Positions 57,347 to 64,000 of a stretch of DNA of 64,000 bases are shown here, in pieces (position 1 is the first letter of the stretch; each line of letters starts with the position of its first letter). This DNA comes from JALYUM01 sp036688685 (GTDB lineage: Bacteria; Pseudomonadota; Gammaproteobacteria; Burkholderiales; Burkholderiaceae_D). The translations under genes were made by a program, and so were the position numbers. The notes under the pieces are model-generated. The model was not told the origin of the DNA. It saw nothing but the letters and a program-made list of their open reading frames with translations, and ran no database searches. Where the stretch lies: NCBI RefSeq assembly GCF_036688685.1, contig NZ_JAQQPS010000004.1:1-64000 (forward strand), in the 5' to 3' direction.

Positions 57347-57873
57347 TCACACCGCCGGCGACCATGGCGGTATCGCTGGCTGCCGCCCGCACCGCCGCGC
57401 GCGTGAACGGCACGGCGCTGGACGACGAGATCAAAATCGCCGTCGGCAACGCCACGACCGAGGCCGAGCACTACACCGGCCGCGCGTTCATCAACCGCAC
57501 CTACCAGATCACGCTGGACCGGTTCTGTGGCGACATCGAGATTCCGGCGTCGCCAGTGGTCAGCATCGTGAACTTCGTCTACACCGACGGCGACGGCGCG
57601 CCGCAGGAACTGAACCCGGCCGACTTCCGCTTCGACACCACGCGCGAGCCGGGCTTCATCGTGCCAGCGTTCGGCAAGGCCTGGCCAGCGACCGGCGGTG
57701 ACATTGAATCGGTCAAGGTCGATGTGATCTGCGGCTACGGTCCGGACGACACGAAGGTCCCGGATGCGGTCAAGGCCTATGTCCTGGCGCGCGTGCGCGA
57801 GCAGTATGCGCCTCCGGGTACGCCGCAGTCGCCGTGGCTGCTGTCGGGCCTGCAAGCGCTCAAGGTGTATTGA
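57331..57873 (+). CDS. Head-tail connector protein (gp6-like)
   Basis: A 180-residue connector of the HK97 gp6 type: SLAAARTAARVNGTALDDEI, then VGNATTEAEHYTGRAFINRT, and a C-terminal helical part (VPDAVKAYVLARVREQYAPP). It would form a ring beneath the portal. I use the ATG at 57331 (MPHKVITPP) because GAGG lies seven bases before it; an ATG six bases earlier is too close to that site. The cargo block separates it from the capsid gene, with which it normally sits. Confidence 0.85.
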   Translation: MPHKVITPPATMAVSLAAARTAARVNGTALDDEIKIAVGNATTEAEHYTGRAFINRTYQITLDRFCGDIEIPASPVVSIVNFVYTDGDGAPQELNPADFRFDTTREPGFIVPAFGKAWPATGGDIESVKVDVICGYGPDDTKVPDAVKAYVLARVREQYAPPGTPQSPWLLSGLQALKVY

Positions 57874-58232
57874 TGGCCGCGCCTTTCACCTGCGACGACC
57901 AGGTCAGCATCGAGTATTTGACCGGTACGAAGCACCCGATATACGGGACGGACACGGGCAAGACTTGGGTGCCACTTCACTCCTATTTCTGGGCGAATGT
58001 GCAGGACGTGCTGCCGAGTCGGGCCGAAGCGACCGGCAACGGCCTGGCCATCGGTACGCGGCGCGCGCGGCTCCGCATCCGTGACGCCGCCGGCACCGTC
58101 ATGACGATGCGGGTCCGACTTCACAGCCGCGGCGACGAGGTGATGCAGATCGTGGCCGGCCCGGCGCGCGTCGAGGGCACCGACTATGACGAATTCGCAA
58201 TCGAAAGCTATTCCAGTGATCGACCAACCTGA
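57873..58232 (+). CDS. Head-tail adaptor (head closure) protein
   Basis: A 119-residue protein with the small beta-barrel pattern of phage head closure proteins (TCDDQVSIEYLTGTKHPIYG, then RARLRIRDAAGTVMTMRVRL, SRGDEVMQIVAGPARVEGTD). The ATG overlaps the TGA of the connector by one base. It follows gp6 as in HK97-like phages and should seal the head after packaging. Confidence 0.78.
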   Translation: MAAPFTCDDQVSIEYLTGTKHPIYGTDTGKTWVPLHSYFWANVQDVLPSRAEATGNGLAIGTRRARLRIRDAAGTVMTMRVRLHSRGDEVMQIVAGPARVEGTDYDEFAIESYSSDRPT

Positions 58233-58239
58233 GGACAAC

Positions 58240-58446
58240 ATGAAAATCAAGATGACCGAAACAGTGCAGGGATCGCTCGACGGAGAGAGCGTGCAGGAGC
58301 TTACTAAGGGCCACAAGTACGACACGGTCGATTCGCCGCGCGGCGACCGCCTGGCGCAGTACCACATCGCCCAGGGCGTGGCGGTCGCTGTTGAAGCCGA
58401 TCCGGTCGCCGCGACCGATGCGCCGGCGCCGAAGAAAGCCAAATAA
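58240..58446 (+). CDS. Small phage protein between closure and tail genes
   Basis: A 68-residue protein (MKIKMTETVQGSLDGESVQE, then KGHKYDTVDSPRGDRLAQYH) with a good ribosome site (GAGGA). It ends in a Lys-rich tail. Similar small proteins occur beside tail genes; their function is not known. It overlaps the next gene by one base. Confidence 0.65.
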   Translation: MKIKMTETVQGSLDGESVQELTKGHKYDTVDSPRGDRLAQYHIAQGVAVAVEADPVAATDAPAPKKAK

Positions 58447-58850
58447 TGGATGGCGTCGCCGTCATGCGCGCGCTGCTGCTGGCGCACGAGCCATTGACCG
58501 CGCTGGTCGGTGACAACGTCGTAGCCGGCACGATCCCAGCCGACACCGCGCTGCCGGCTGTCGGCATCAAGGAAATCGGCCGGTATGGCATGGACACGGT
58601 GGCCCGCGCTGGCGCCACAACGCTCGTTACGGCGCGCATCCAAGTAACCGCCACCTCTGGCGACTATCCGCAAATGAAAGCGGTCCTGGCCGCCACGAAG
58701 CTCGGCGCAGGAACCTTCACCGGCATGACTGCCGGCGCGTACGTGTGCAGCGTGCTGGAGGATGGCGTTGGGCCCGAGCTGACGGACGACGCGCCAGGCC
58801 TCAACCAGCAATCGCGCGACTACAAGGTCACGTACCGCGAACCGAATTAG
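58446..58850 (+). CDS. DUF3168-type tail completion/terminator protein
   Basis: A 134-residue protein. VMRALLLAHEPLTALVGDNV, then IPADTALPAVGIKEIGRYGM and LVTARIQVTATSGDYPQMKA match the DUF3168 pattern of tail terminator proteins in long-tailed phages. It should cap the tail tube and join it to the head. The order closure, small protein, DUF3168, tail tube is standard. Confidence 0.82.
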   Translation: MDGVAVMRALLLAHEPLTALVGDNVVAGTIPADTALPAVGIKEIGRYGMDTVARAGATTLVTARIQVTATSGDYPQMKAVLAATKLGAGTFTGMTAGAYVCSVLEDGVGPELTDDAPGLNQQSRDYKVTYREPN

Positions 58851-58868
58851 AACCATCCAATCCAGCGC

Positions 58869-58890
58869 GCCGCCTCGAGCGGCTTTTTTT
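58869..58890 (+). terminator. First of two tandem terminators before the tail tube gene
   Basis: GCCGC-CTCGA-GCGGC followed by seven T, 19 bases after the DUF3168 stop. Confidence 0.75.
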
Positions 58891-58909
58891 ACGCCCAAAG
58901 CTTTTATCA

Positions 58910-58944
58910 GCCCGCCCGTTTCGCATCCGCGAGCGGGCTTTTTT
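58910..58944 (+). terminator. Second tandem terminator before the tail tube gene
   Basis: GCCCGC/GCGGGC stem with a 17-base loop and six T. It ends 14 bases before the tail tube ATG. Confidence 0.75.
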
Positions 58945-58957
58945 ACAGGAGCCTCAA

Positions 58958-59413
58958 ATGGCAACAGCAGCAAATGATTTCGACACCGTCGCGAACACGA
59001 AATTGTTCGTATCCGTCGCAGCACCTACCACCTTCGATGCAGCCGGCTATGGCGCGTTGACCTGGGTTGAGGTCGGCGTGATTACCAAATTCGGCAACGT
59101 CACTGGCCGCGAATACAACAAGGCCACGCTGGAAACCGTCAGCGACGCGCAGATCCGCAGCAAGAAGGGCAATTACTCGCTGCCGGATGTGGAAATGGAA
59201 TGCGGCTGGGCCGAGACCGATGCGGGCCAGATCATCATCGCCGCCGCCTCGGAAGACTACTCGATCCCGTCGTTCAAGGTCGTCAAGCAAGGCGGCGCGC
59301 TGCGCTTTTTCACGGCGCAGGTAGCGAAGTTCGTGGAAAACCTGGGCACCTCGAACGACGCCGTCAAAGGCTCGTTCACCCTGCTGCGCCAGCGCAACAC
59401 CGTCAAGGCTTAA
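58958..59413 (+). CDS. Major tail tube protein
   Basis: A 151-residue tail tube protein (FDTVANTKLFVSVAAPTTFD, EVGVITKFGNVTGREYNKAT, then DVEMECGWAETDAGQIIIAA). Its length and beta-rich pattern fit siphophage tube subunits. A strong ribosome site (AGGAG) and its own upstream terminators suggest high, separately tuned expression. It precedes the tail chaperone genes in the usual order. Confidence 0.85.
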   Translation: MATAANDFDTVANTKLFVSVAAPTTFDAAGYGALTWVEVGVITKFGNVTGREYNKATLETVSDAQIRSKKGNYSLPDVEMECGWAETDAGQIIIAAASEDYSIPSFKVVKQGGALRFFTAQVAKFVENLGTSNDAVKGSFTLLRQRNTVKA

Positions 59414-59520
59414 ACCCTCACGGCCATTCGGCCAAAACCGGCACCGGCGGGTCGCTGTCTCCTTTCGCGGGGAGCGGCGGCGCGCGCGGGCATTTATCTC
59501 ACCGCGAATAGGAAAACACC

Positions 59521-59922
59521 ATGGATAACCAAAACACCGCAGTAACCCCATTCAACATCGCCGACTTCGAAGCCAAAGACACCGCCTGGCTGGACGTGCA
59601 AAACATCAAGGACGACGGCCCGCTGCTGGTCAACGGCGGGGCAGTGCGCATCGAGCTGTCCAGCCCGGGCACGCGCGAATACCTGGGAGCCCAGCACGCC
59701 ATTGCAACCGCAGAGCAGGCCAAAACCTTCGCCGCTCTGCGAAACAAGCCGATCAAAGAAACGGTCGAGACGCGCATCAAAGATGGCTCGATCAAGCCCA
59801 TCGCCTGCACCCGCACCATCGAAAACTTCCCGGTCAGCGCGCAAGAGCTGTTCACCAATCCGAAACTGGGCTGGATCACCGCACAGGTCAACACCTTCCT
59901 GAGCGACTGGTCAAATTTTTAA
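59521..59922 (+). CDS. Tail assembly chaperone, short form (G-like)
   Basis: A 133-residue protein (AVTPFNIADFEAKDTAWLDV, then LSSPGTREYLGAQHAIATAE) ending TFLSDWSNF. The position between the tube and tape measure genes and the slippery heptamer at its very end identify it as the lambda G equivalent. It coats the tape measure protein during tail assembly. It is made in excess over the frameshifted form in related phages. Confidence 0.85.
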   Translation: MDNQNTAVTPFNIADFEAKDTAWLDVQNIKDDGPLLVNGGAVRIELSSPGTREYLGAQHAIATAEQAKTFAALRNKPIKETVETRIKDGSIKPIACTRTIENFPVSAQELFTNPKLGWITAQVNTFLSDWSNF

Positions 59923-60365
59923 CCGCCGGCGGCGATAGCCTCGCCCTCTACGTTCGGCACCTGGCTTGGCTCAATGCAACGCCGGAGGTTGAGCAGAAGG
60001 GTGAGGCGAAACGCGAAACGAAGTCCCGCCAGAAGCAGCTAGCCGACGTGGACATCGAGCCGGAAATGCCGGATCTGGCGTGGGGCAGGCACCTCATTGA
60101 TTACCTGCTGGAAGTCGGCCCCGTCATGGCAGCCGGCATGGGTAGCGCCCCAATCACGTTCACCGAATTGAGCAACTGGCAGGCGCAGCTCGGCCTGCGG
60201 CTCAGTCCATGGGAGGTACGCACGCTGCGCCGCCTATCCCTTGAATACAACTCCGAATCGCAGCTGGCCACCAAGCCGGACCGCGAGCCCCCATTCGCAA
60301 CACTCGATGCCGTTCGGCTGCGCAACGCGCAAGTCGAAAGCGACCTCGACGAACTCCTGGATTGA
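59521..60365 (+). CDS. Tail assembly chaperone, frameshifted long form (GT-like)
   Basis: If the ribosome slips back one base at 59913 to 59919, translation continues from 59919 with LTAGGDSLALYVRHLAWLNA for 148 codons to the stop at 60365. That gives a product of about 281 residues. The extra part is helical (GRHLIDYLLEVGPVMAAGMG, then ITFTELSNWQAQLGLRLSPW) as in lambda T. No upstream start with a ribosome site exists for this second frame except a GTG at 60048, far inside. The layout is conserved across siphophages. Confidence 0.82.
59913..59919 (+). promoter_or_regulatory. Slippery heptamer for -1 frameshifting
   Basis: A-AAT-TTT in the zero frame fits X-XXY-YYZ, directly before the TAA at 59920. 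GC-rich sequence (CCGCCGGCGGCG) follows at once and could stall ribosomes. Confidence 0.8.
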
Positions 60366-60366
60366 T

Positions 60367-60828
60367 ATGGCAGACGACAGCGTTACAGGTATGGGCGACT
60401 TCCTGAAGTACTTGGCCGACGCTCCGGCTGAAATGGTGGCCGGCGCCGGCGTCGGCATCGCCGCCGGCGCCGCGCTGATCGAGGCAACGGCCAAGGCTAA
60501 TTGCCCGGTCCACCTGGGCGAGCTGCAGTCGAGCATTCACGCCGTCGTCACCGAGAGCGCGAAGGGCGTCTATGCGTCGGTCAAGGCCGGCGGCGCCGCC
60601 CCCGACGGGACGGTCATCAATTACGCGCACTTGGTCGAGTTCAGTGGCGCGGCGCCGCACGTCATCAAGGCGAAGAACGGCAAGGACCTGGCGTTCGGCG
60701 GCCATGCCTACCCCGAAGTGCATCACCCCGGCATGAAGGCGCATCCGTTCCTGCGCCCGGCGCTGGACGCGAACGAGCTGGCCGCCGTTGGCCTGGTCGA
60801 CCAAGCAATCGGCTCGCTGCTGAAATAA
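60367..60828 (+). CDS. HK97 gp10-like head-tail / minor tail protein
   Basis: A 153-residue protein: ADAPAEMVAGAGVGIAAGAA, then ATAKANCPVHLGELQSSIHA and the typical C-terminal HAYPEVHHPGMKAHPFLRPA. This is the HK97 gp10 pattern (V-x-T-G-x-L-R-S-S-I ... H-x-x-G-x-x-P-x-P-F-L-R-P). It usually lies before the tail tube gene; here it follows the chaperone, a shifted order. Its ATG is one base after the chaperone's TGA. Confidence 0.85.
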   Translation: MADDSVTGMGDFLKYLADAPAEMVAGAGVGIAAGAALIEATAKANCPVHLGELQSSIHAVVTESAKGVYASVKAGGAAPDGTVINYAHLVEFSGAAPHVIKAKNGKDLAFGGHAYPEVHHPGMKAHPFLRPALDANELAAVGLVDQAIGSLLK

Positions 60829-60840
60829 TTTAAGGAAGCC

Positions 60841-63800
60841 ATGGCGCACGCAATTGAAGTCCACCTGTCGGCAAACGTCGAAAAATTCAATCAGGGCATG
60901 GCCGCGGCCAAAAAAACGACCACGGAGAACGTCGGCTTCATCGCGTCCATTTTCAACACGGTGAAGTCGTATTTCGCTGGGATGTGGGATTCGGCGAAGT
61001 CGTTTTTCTCGAACCTGGGCGATAAGGCCGGCGCCGCATGGGGTTCGTTCAAAGACTCCGCATCTGGTGCGCTCGAAAAGGTTTTGAGCATGCTACCCGG
61101 GGTGGGCAAGGCGACAAAGGATATTGGCGATGAGGCCGAGCAGTCCGACAAGAAAACTGATAGCTGGCTGTCCAAGCTGGGCTCTGCGCTGACCGCCGTA
61201 ATCGGTATCGCCGTGGCTGCCGCCGCTGCAATCGGTGCCCTGGCTGCCAAGGGGCTGCTGATCGACGCGGCATTCGCGAAAATCTCCGTCTCGACCGACA
61301 TGGGCGCCGGCTCCCTGAGTAAGTTTCAGGACGCGGCGAAGCGGTCTGGCATGAGCGTGGGCGACCTTGGCACGTCAGTGAAGGCCTTTCAGGACGCCAT
61401 GAAGGAAGCTGCAGCTGGCACCGGTGGCAAGGTCTTCGCAGATCTCGGCGTCAGTGTCAAAAACAGCGGCAACGAACTGCTGGCGACTGACTCGACGTTG
61501 ATCGACTTCGCGCGCCACATTGCCGCCATGTCCTCCGAAACCGAGAAATACGACGCCGCAGCCAAGGCTGGCTTTGGCGGCAAAGTCCAGTTGCTCGAAG
61601 ATATCGCGCACGCTGGCGCCCTTGTTTCTGGCACCACCGATGACCAAGCTGCAGCCGTAGTGCGTCTGCAAAAAATCTGGCACGAGGTTCTGCCTGGCGG
61701 CAAGTCGATGTGGGAGGACATCAGCACGTCGCTGTCGAACAAGTTGACGCCGGCGCTCACCACGGCATCGGTGTCGATCCTTGAAGCCAAGAACAAGATC
61801 ATGGATGCGTTCGCCCAGATTTATGGCGGCGGTTCGCTGTTCGACAAGCTGACCGACAAAATCGCCGGATGGGCGAACAGCATGGCCGGTTATTTTTCAG
61901 ACGTCGTCAAAAAAGCAACCGAAGCAGGCGTCGGGCTGGCTGGGTATATCGCCAAAGCAACCGGGCTGGGCGGCGCACTCAAGACCGCGCCATCAGCAGG
62001 TTACGTGCCCGGCGCAACGCCGCTCACCAGTGGCACGAAGGCAACCGTCACGGATGCGGCAATGCAAAAGCAGATCGACGCCTACAACGCCACCAGCTTG
62101 GCGATCAAGGCCCAGAACGACGCCACGCGAGAAGAAATCGCCACCGGCCAGGCGCTTACGGCCGCGCGCCGCGAGCAGATCGTACTTGCGGCTGGTGTGC
62201 GCGATGGCACGGTGAAGCTTTCGATGGCGCAATACTGGAATCGCATGGAGGAATTGGCGGGTCAAGATGCCTTGCAGAAAGCCGCCGCCGCAGCGAAGGA
62301 TGCGCGATCGACGTCCGAAGCCGCTGCCAAGAAAGAGGCTGACCAGTATGCCGCGGTGAGCGCGGCTATCGCCAGCAAGATCGCCGAGAACAAACTCGAG
62401 CTGCTAACCGGCGCCGCCGTCACCGAGAGCCAGAAGCTGGCCATCAAGATTGACGCTGACCAGGCGTCAGGCAAGAAAGCGCTATCTGCTGCGCACTTGG
62501 CGACAGCAAAGGCGGCATTGGTTGAACTCGATGCGTCGGAAAAGCTCGTTGCCCAGGCCAAGGCGCAGAAGGAAGTAGCCAAGTACGTCGATGAAGGCAC
62601 GACAGCGCGATCAGCTTCGCGAAACGCACTCGAGGCGGAGTACCAATCCTATGGCAAGAGCGCAGACGCTGTGGCGCGGCTCATGGTCGCCGTGAATGCC
62701 GAGACCGATATGCAGAAGGAATTGGACAAGTTGCGCCAGGCGAATCTGCCAATCTCAGGCCAGACCATTAAGCAACTCGAGGCCGAGCGCGACCTGCGCA
62801 CGGAGGTTGGCCAGGCCACGCTCGGGCAAAGCAACGCGCTGAAATATGCAACCCAGCTCGCCGACGAAAACAAGAAATTCGCCGCTGAATCGATTTACGA
62901 CGAGAAGGGCCGCGCTGCCGCGCTGCTGGCCATCGACGCCAAAATCTGGCAGGACCGCATCAAGCTGGCGGGCGACGGTACCGAGGCCCAGAAGGCGCTG
63001 AAAACTCAGTACGACATCTGGTACTCGAACCAGTCGCTGAAACCGCAGATCGACGAGCAGCGGAAAATGTGGGATTCGATCGAATCGACCGCCCACGACA
63101 CCTTCGTCAGCATCTTCGACAGCGGCAAGTCGGCATTCGATCGACTGCGCGACACGCTAAAAAACGGCCTGCTCGACCTGTTGTACCAGATGGTCATCAA
63201 AAAGTGGGTACTGAACATCGGCGCGTCTGTCGGCTTGACGAGCGCGTCTGGCCTGGCCGAAGCTGCTGGCGCGGCCGGCGGCACCGGCACGACTGGCGCC
63301 ACCGGCCTGATCGGCATCGCGCAGACCGCGTCGAATATGTACAAGGCAATCACCGGCGGCTTCGAAGCGCTGGGCGACGGTGTGGCCGGCTACGTACAGC
63401 AGGGGCTGAGCGCCGCCGGATACACGCCCACAGCAGCATCCGGCCTGTCGACCGCCGGCGGCCAGGCGCTCACGCCGTTCGCATCGCAAGTCGGTCAAGT
63501 TGCCGGCGCGGCCGCCGCATATGCCGCCGGCTCCGCGCTGAACAAGGCAATCTCGGGCCAGTACTCGACCGGCAGCGGCTTCATGACTGCGCAAAAGGTC
63601 GCCACCGCCGTGGCCAGCTACGTCAACCCGGTACTGGGCGTGGCCGTGGGCGCCATCTCGGGCCTGATCAACCGCGCCTTCGGCATGGGCAGCACAGAGG
63701 TGAAGTCGCAGGGCTTGAGTGGAACCCTGTCGGCCAGCGGCGTCAGCGGCAACACGTACCAGAACCTGCACCAGGATGGCGGCTGGTTCCGCAGCGACAA

Positions 63801-64000
63801 GAACTGGACCGACAAGACCGCGCTGACGCCAGAGGTAACAGCGCAGTTCACGCAGGGCTTCGAGGCGATCAAAACGGCGTCGGCCGGCTTCGCCACGTCG
63901 GTCGGCGCGTCGGTTGACAACCTTTCGGCGTACAGCAAGACGTTCGACATCAAGCTGACCAGCGACGCCACGGCAAACGAAAAAGCCATCAGCGACTTCT
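60841..64000 (+). CDS. Tail tape measure protein (runs off window)
   Basis: An open frame of more than 1050 codons starts at an ATG with a strong ribosome site (AAGGA). The start (HAIEVHLSANVEKFNQGMAA) is typical of tape measure proteins. It then has a long helical, Ala-rich body with a hydrophobic stretch (AVIGIAVAAAAAIGALAAKG) and repeated coiled coils. After that comes the KSAFDRLRDTLKNGLLDLLY motif seen near the end of lambda-tape-measure-type proteins. A Gly/Ala-rich region with further hydrophobic segments follows, which could insert in the host membrane. It sets tail length and leaves the tail with the DNA. The C-terminus is beyond the window. Confidence 0.93.
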   Translation, partial: MAHAIEVHLSANVEKFNQGMAAAKKTTTENVGFIASIFNTVKSYFAGMWDSAKSFFSNLGDKAGAAWGSFKDSASGALEKVLSMLPGVGKATKDIGDEAEQSDKKTDSWLSKLGSALTAVIGIAVAAAAAIGALAAKGLLIDAAFAKISVSTDMGAGSLSKFQDAAKRSGMSVGDLGTSVKAFQDAMKEAAAGTGGKVFADLGVSVKNSGNELLATDSTLIDFARHIAAMSSETEKYDAAAKAGFGGKVQLLEDIAHAGALVSGTTDDQAAAVVRLQKIWHEVLPGGKSMWEDISTSLSNKLTPALTTASVSILEAKNKIMDAFAQIYGGGSLFDKLTDKIAGWANSMAGYFSDVVKKATEAGVGLAGYIAKATGLGGALKTAPSAGYVPGATPLTSGTKATVTDAAMQKQIDAYNATSLAIKAQNDATREEIATGQALTAARREQIVLAAGVRDGTVKLSMAQYWNRMEELAGQDALQKAAAAAKDARSTSEAAAKKEADQYAAVSAAIASKIAENKLELLTGAAVTESQKLAIKIDADQASGKKALSAAHLATAKAALVELDASEKLVAQAKAQKEVAKYVDEGTTARSASRNALEAEYQSYGKSADAVARLMVAVNAETDMQKELDKLRQANLPISGQTIKQLEAERDLRTEVGQATLGQSNALKYATQLADENKKFAAESIYDEKGRAAALLAIDAKIWQDRIKLAGDGTEAQKALKTQYDIWYSNQSLKPQIDEQRKMWDSIESTAHDTFVSIFDSGKSAFDRLRDTLKNGLLDLLYQMVIKKWVLNIGASVGLTSASGLAEAAGAAGGTGTTGATGLIGIAQTASNMYKAITGGFEALGDGVAGYVQQGLSAAGYTPTAASGLSTAGGQALTPFASQVGQVAGAAAAYAAGSALNKAISGQYSTGSGFMTAQKVATAVASYVNPVLGVAVGAISGLINRAFGMGSTEVKSQGLSGTLSASGVSGNTYQNLHQDGGWFRSDKNWTDKTALTPEVTAQFTQGFEAIKTASAGFATSVGASVDNLSAYSKTFDIKLTSDATANEKAISDF

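Noticed and set aside
60048..60365. A separate gene starting at GTG 60048
   Set aside because: There is no ribosome site, and sensible coding in this frame extends back to the slippery heptamer at 59913, which points to a frameshift extension.

Overview
The window looks like a chromosome segment of a high-GC betaproteobacterium of the Oxalobacteraceae type (Massilia, Duganella or a relative). The reasons are the GC-rich codon use, a PEP-CTERM protein, a short H-NS protein ending in the GRGRQPNW motif, FixJ/NarL response regulators, and a XapX protein behind an isochorismatase-fold hydrolase. This placement is inferred from gene content, not from a search.

Host part, 1 to about 23.2 kb. From left to right: the edge of an IS481-like transposase; a secreted SH3-like protein; a SnoaL-like gene broken by one amber codon; a response regulator and beta-propeller sensor kinase pair; a cluster with two paralogous alpha/beta hydrolases (one cytosolic, one Tat-exported), an amidohydrolase and a LuxR-type regulator; a DUF1275 protein; a cysteine hydrolase, XapX protein and two response regulators; a coupled GH3 beta-glucosidase, glucokinase and cation:proton antiporter operon; H-NS; and a porin, periplasmic binding protein and chemoreceptor operon. 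A 17-bp CTATAC/GATAC motif recurs in front of three of the hydrolase and regulator units.

Junction, about 23.2 to 29.1 kb. This part is decayed. It has two unrecognised coding fragments, a PEP-CTERM gene and a badly broken copy (two stops, two frameshifts) of a large RIFT-barrel, rhamnogalacturonan-lyase-like gene. It is flanked by two copies of a 21-bp direct repeat, one of which runs into a tRNA 3'-end sequence, so it looks like an old integrated element. A single-domain BLUF photoreceptor follows.

Prophage, about 29.2 kb to beyond 64 kb. This is an HK97-like, cos-type siphophage. A leftward operon carries Arc, Rha, many small unknowns, AlpA and a Xis-domain fusion. The immunity region has a repressor lacking the S24 catalytic residues, strong promoters overlapped by shared operators, an apparently leaderless cro-like gene and a truncated Bro-N antirepressor. 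Rightward come the replication genes (DUF1376-like, DnaB), then a Q-like antiterminator followed at once by a promoter and terminator in the lambda Q/pR'/tR' order. Next is an accessory zone of small genes on both strands, repeated terminators and a repeated structured element that may be RNA. After that come HNH, terminase, portal, protease, capsid, connectors, tail tube, a tail chaperone with a -1 frameshift site, and the tape measure gene running off the window. Three cargo genes, including an intact relative of the broken 25.5 kb gene and an SGNH hydrolase, sit between the capsid and connector genes. No integrase is visible, so it is either lost or at the unseen right end.
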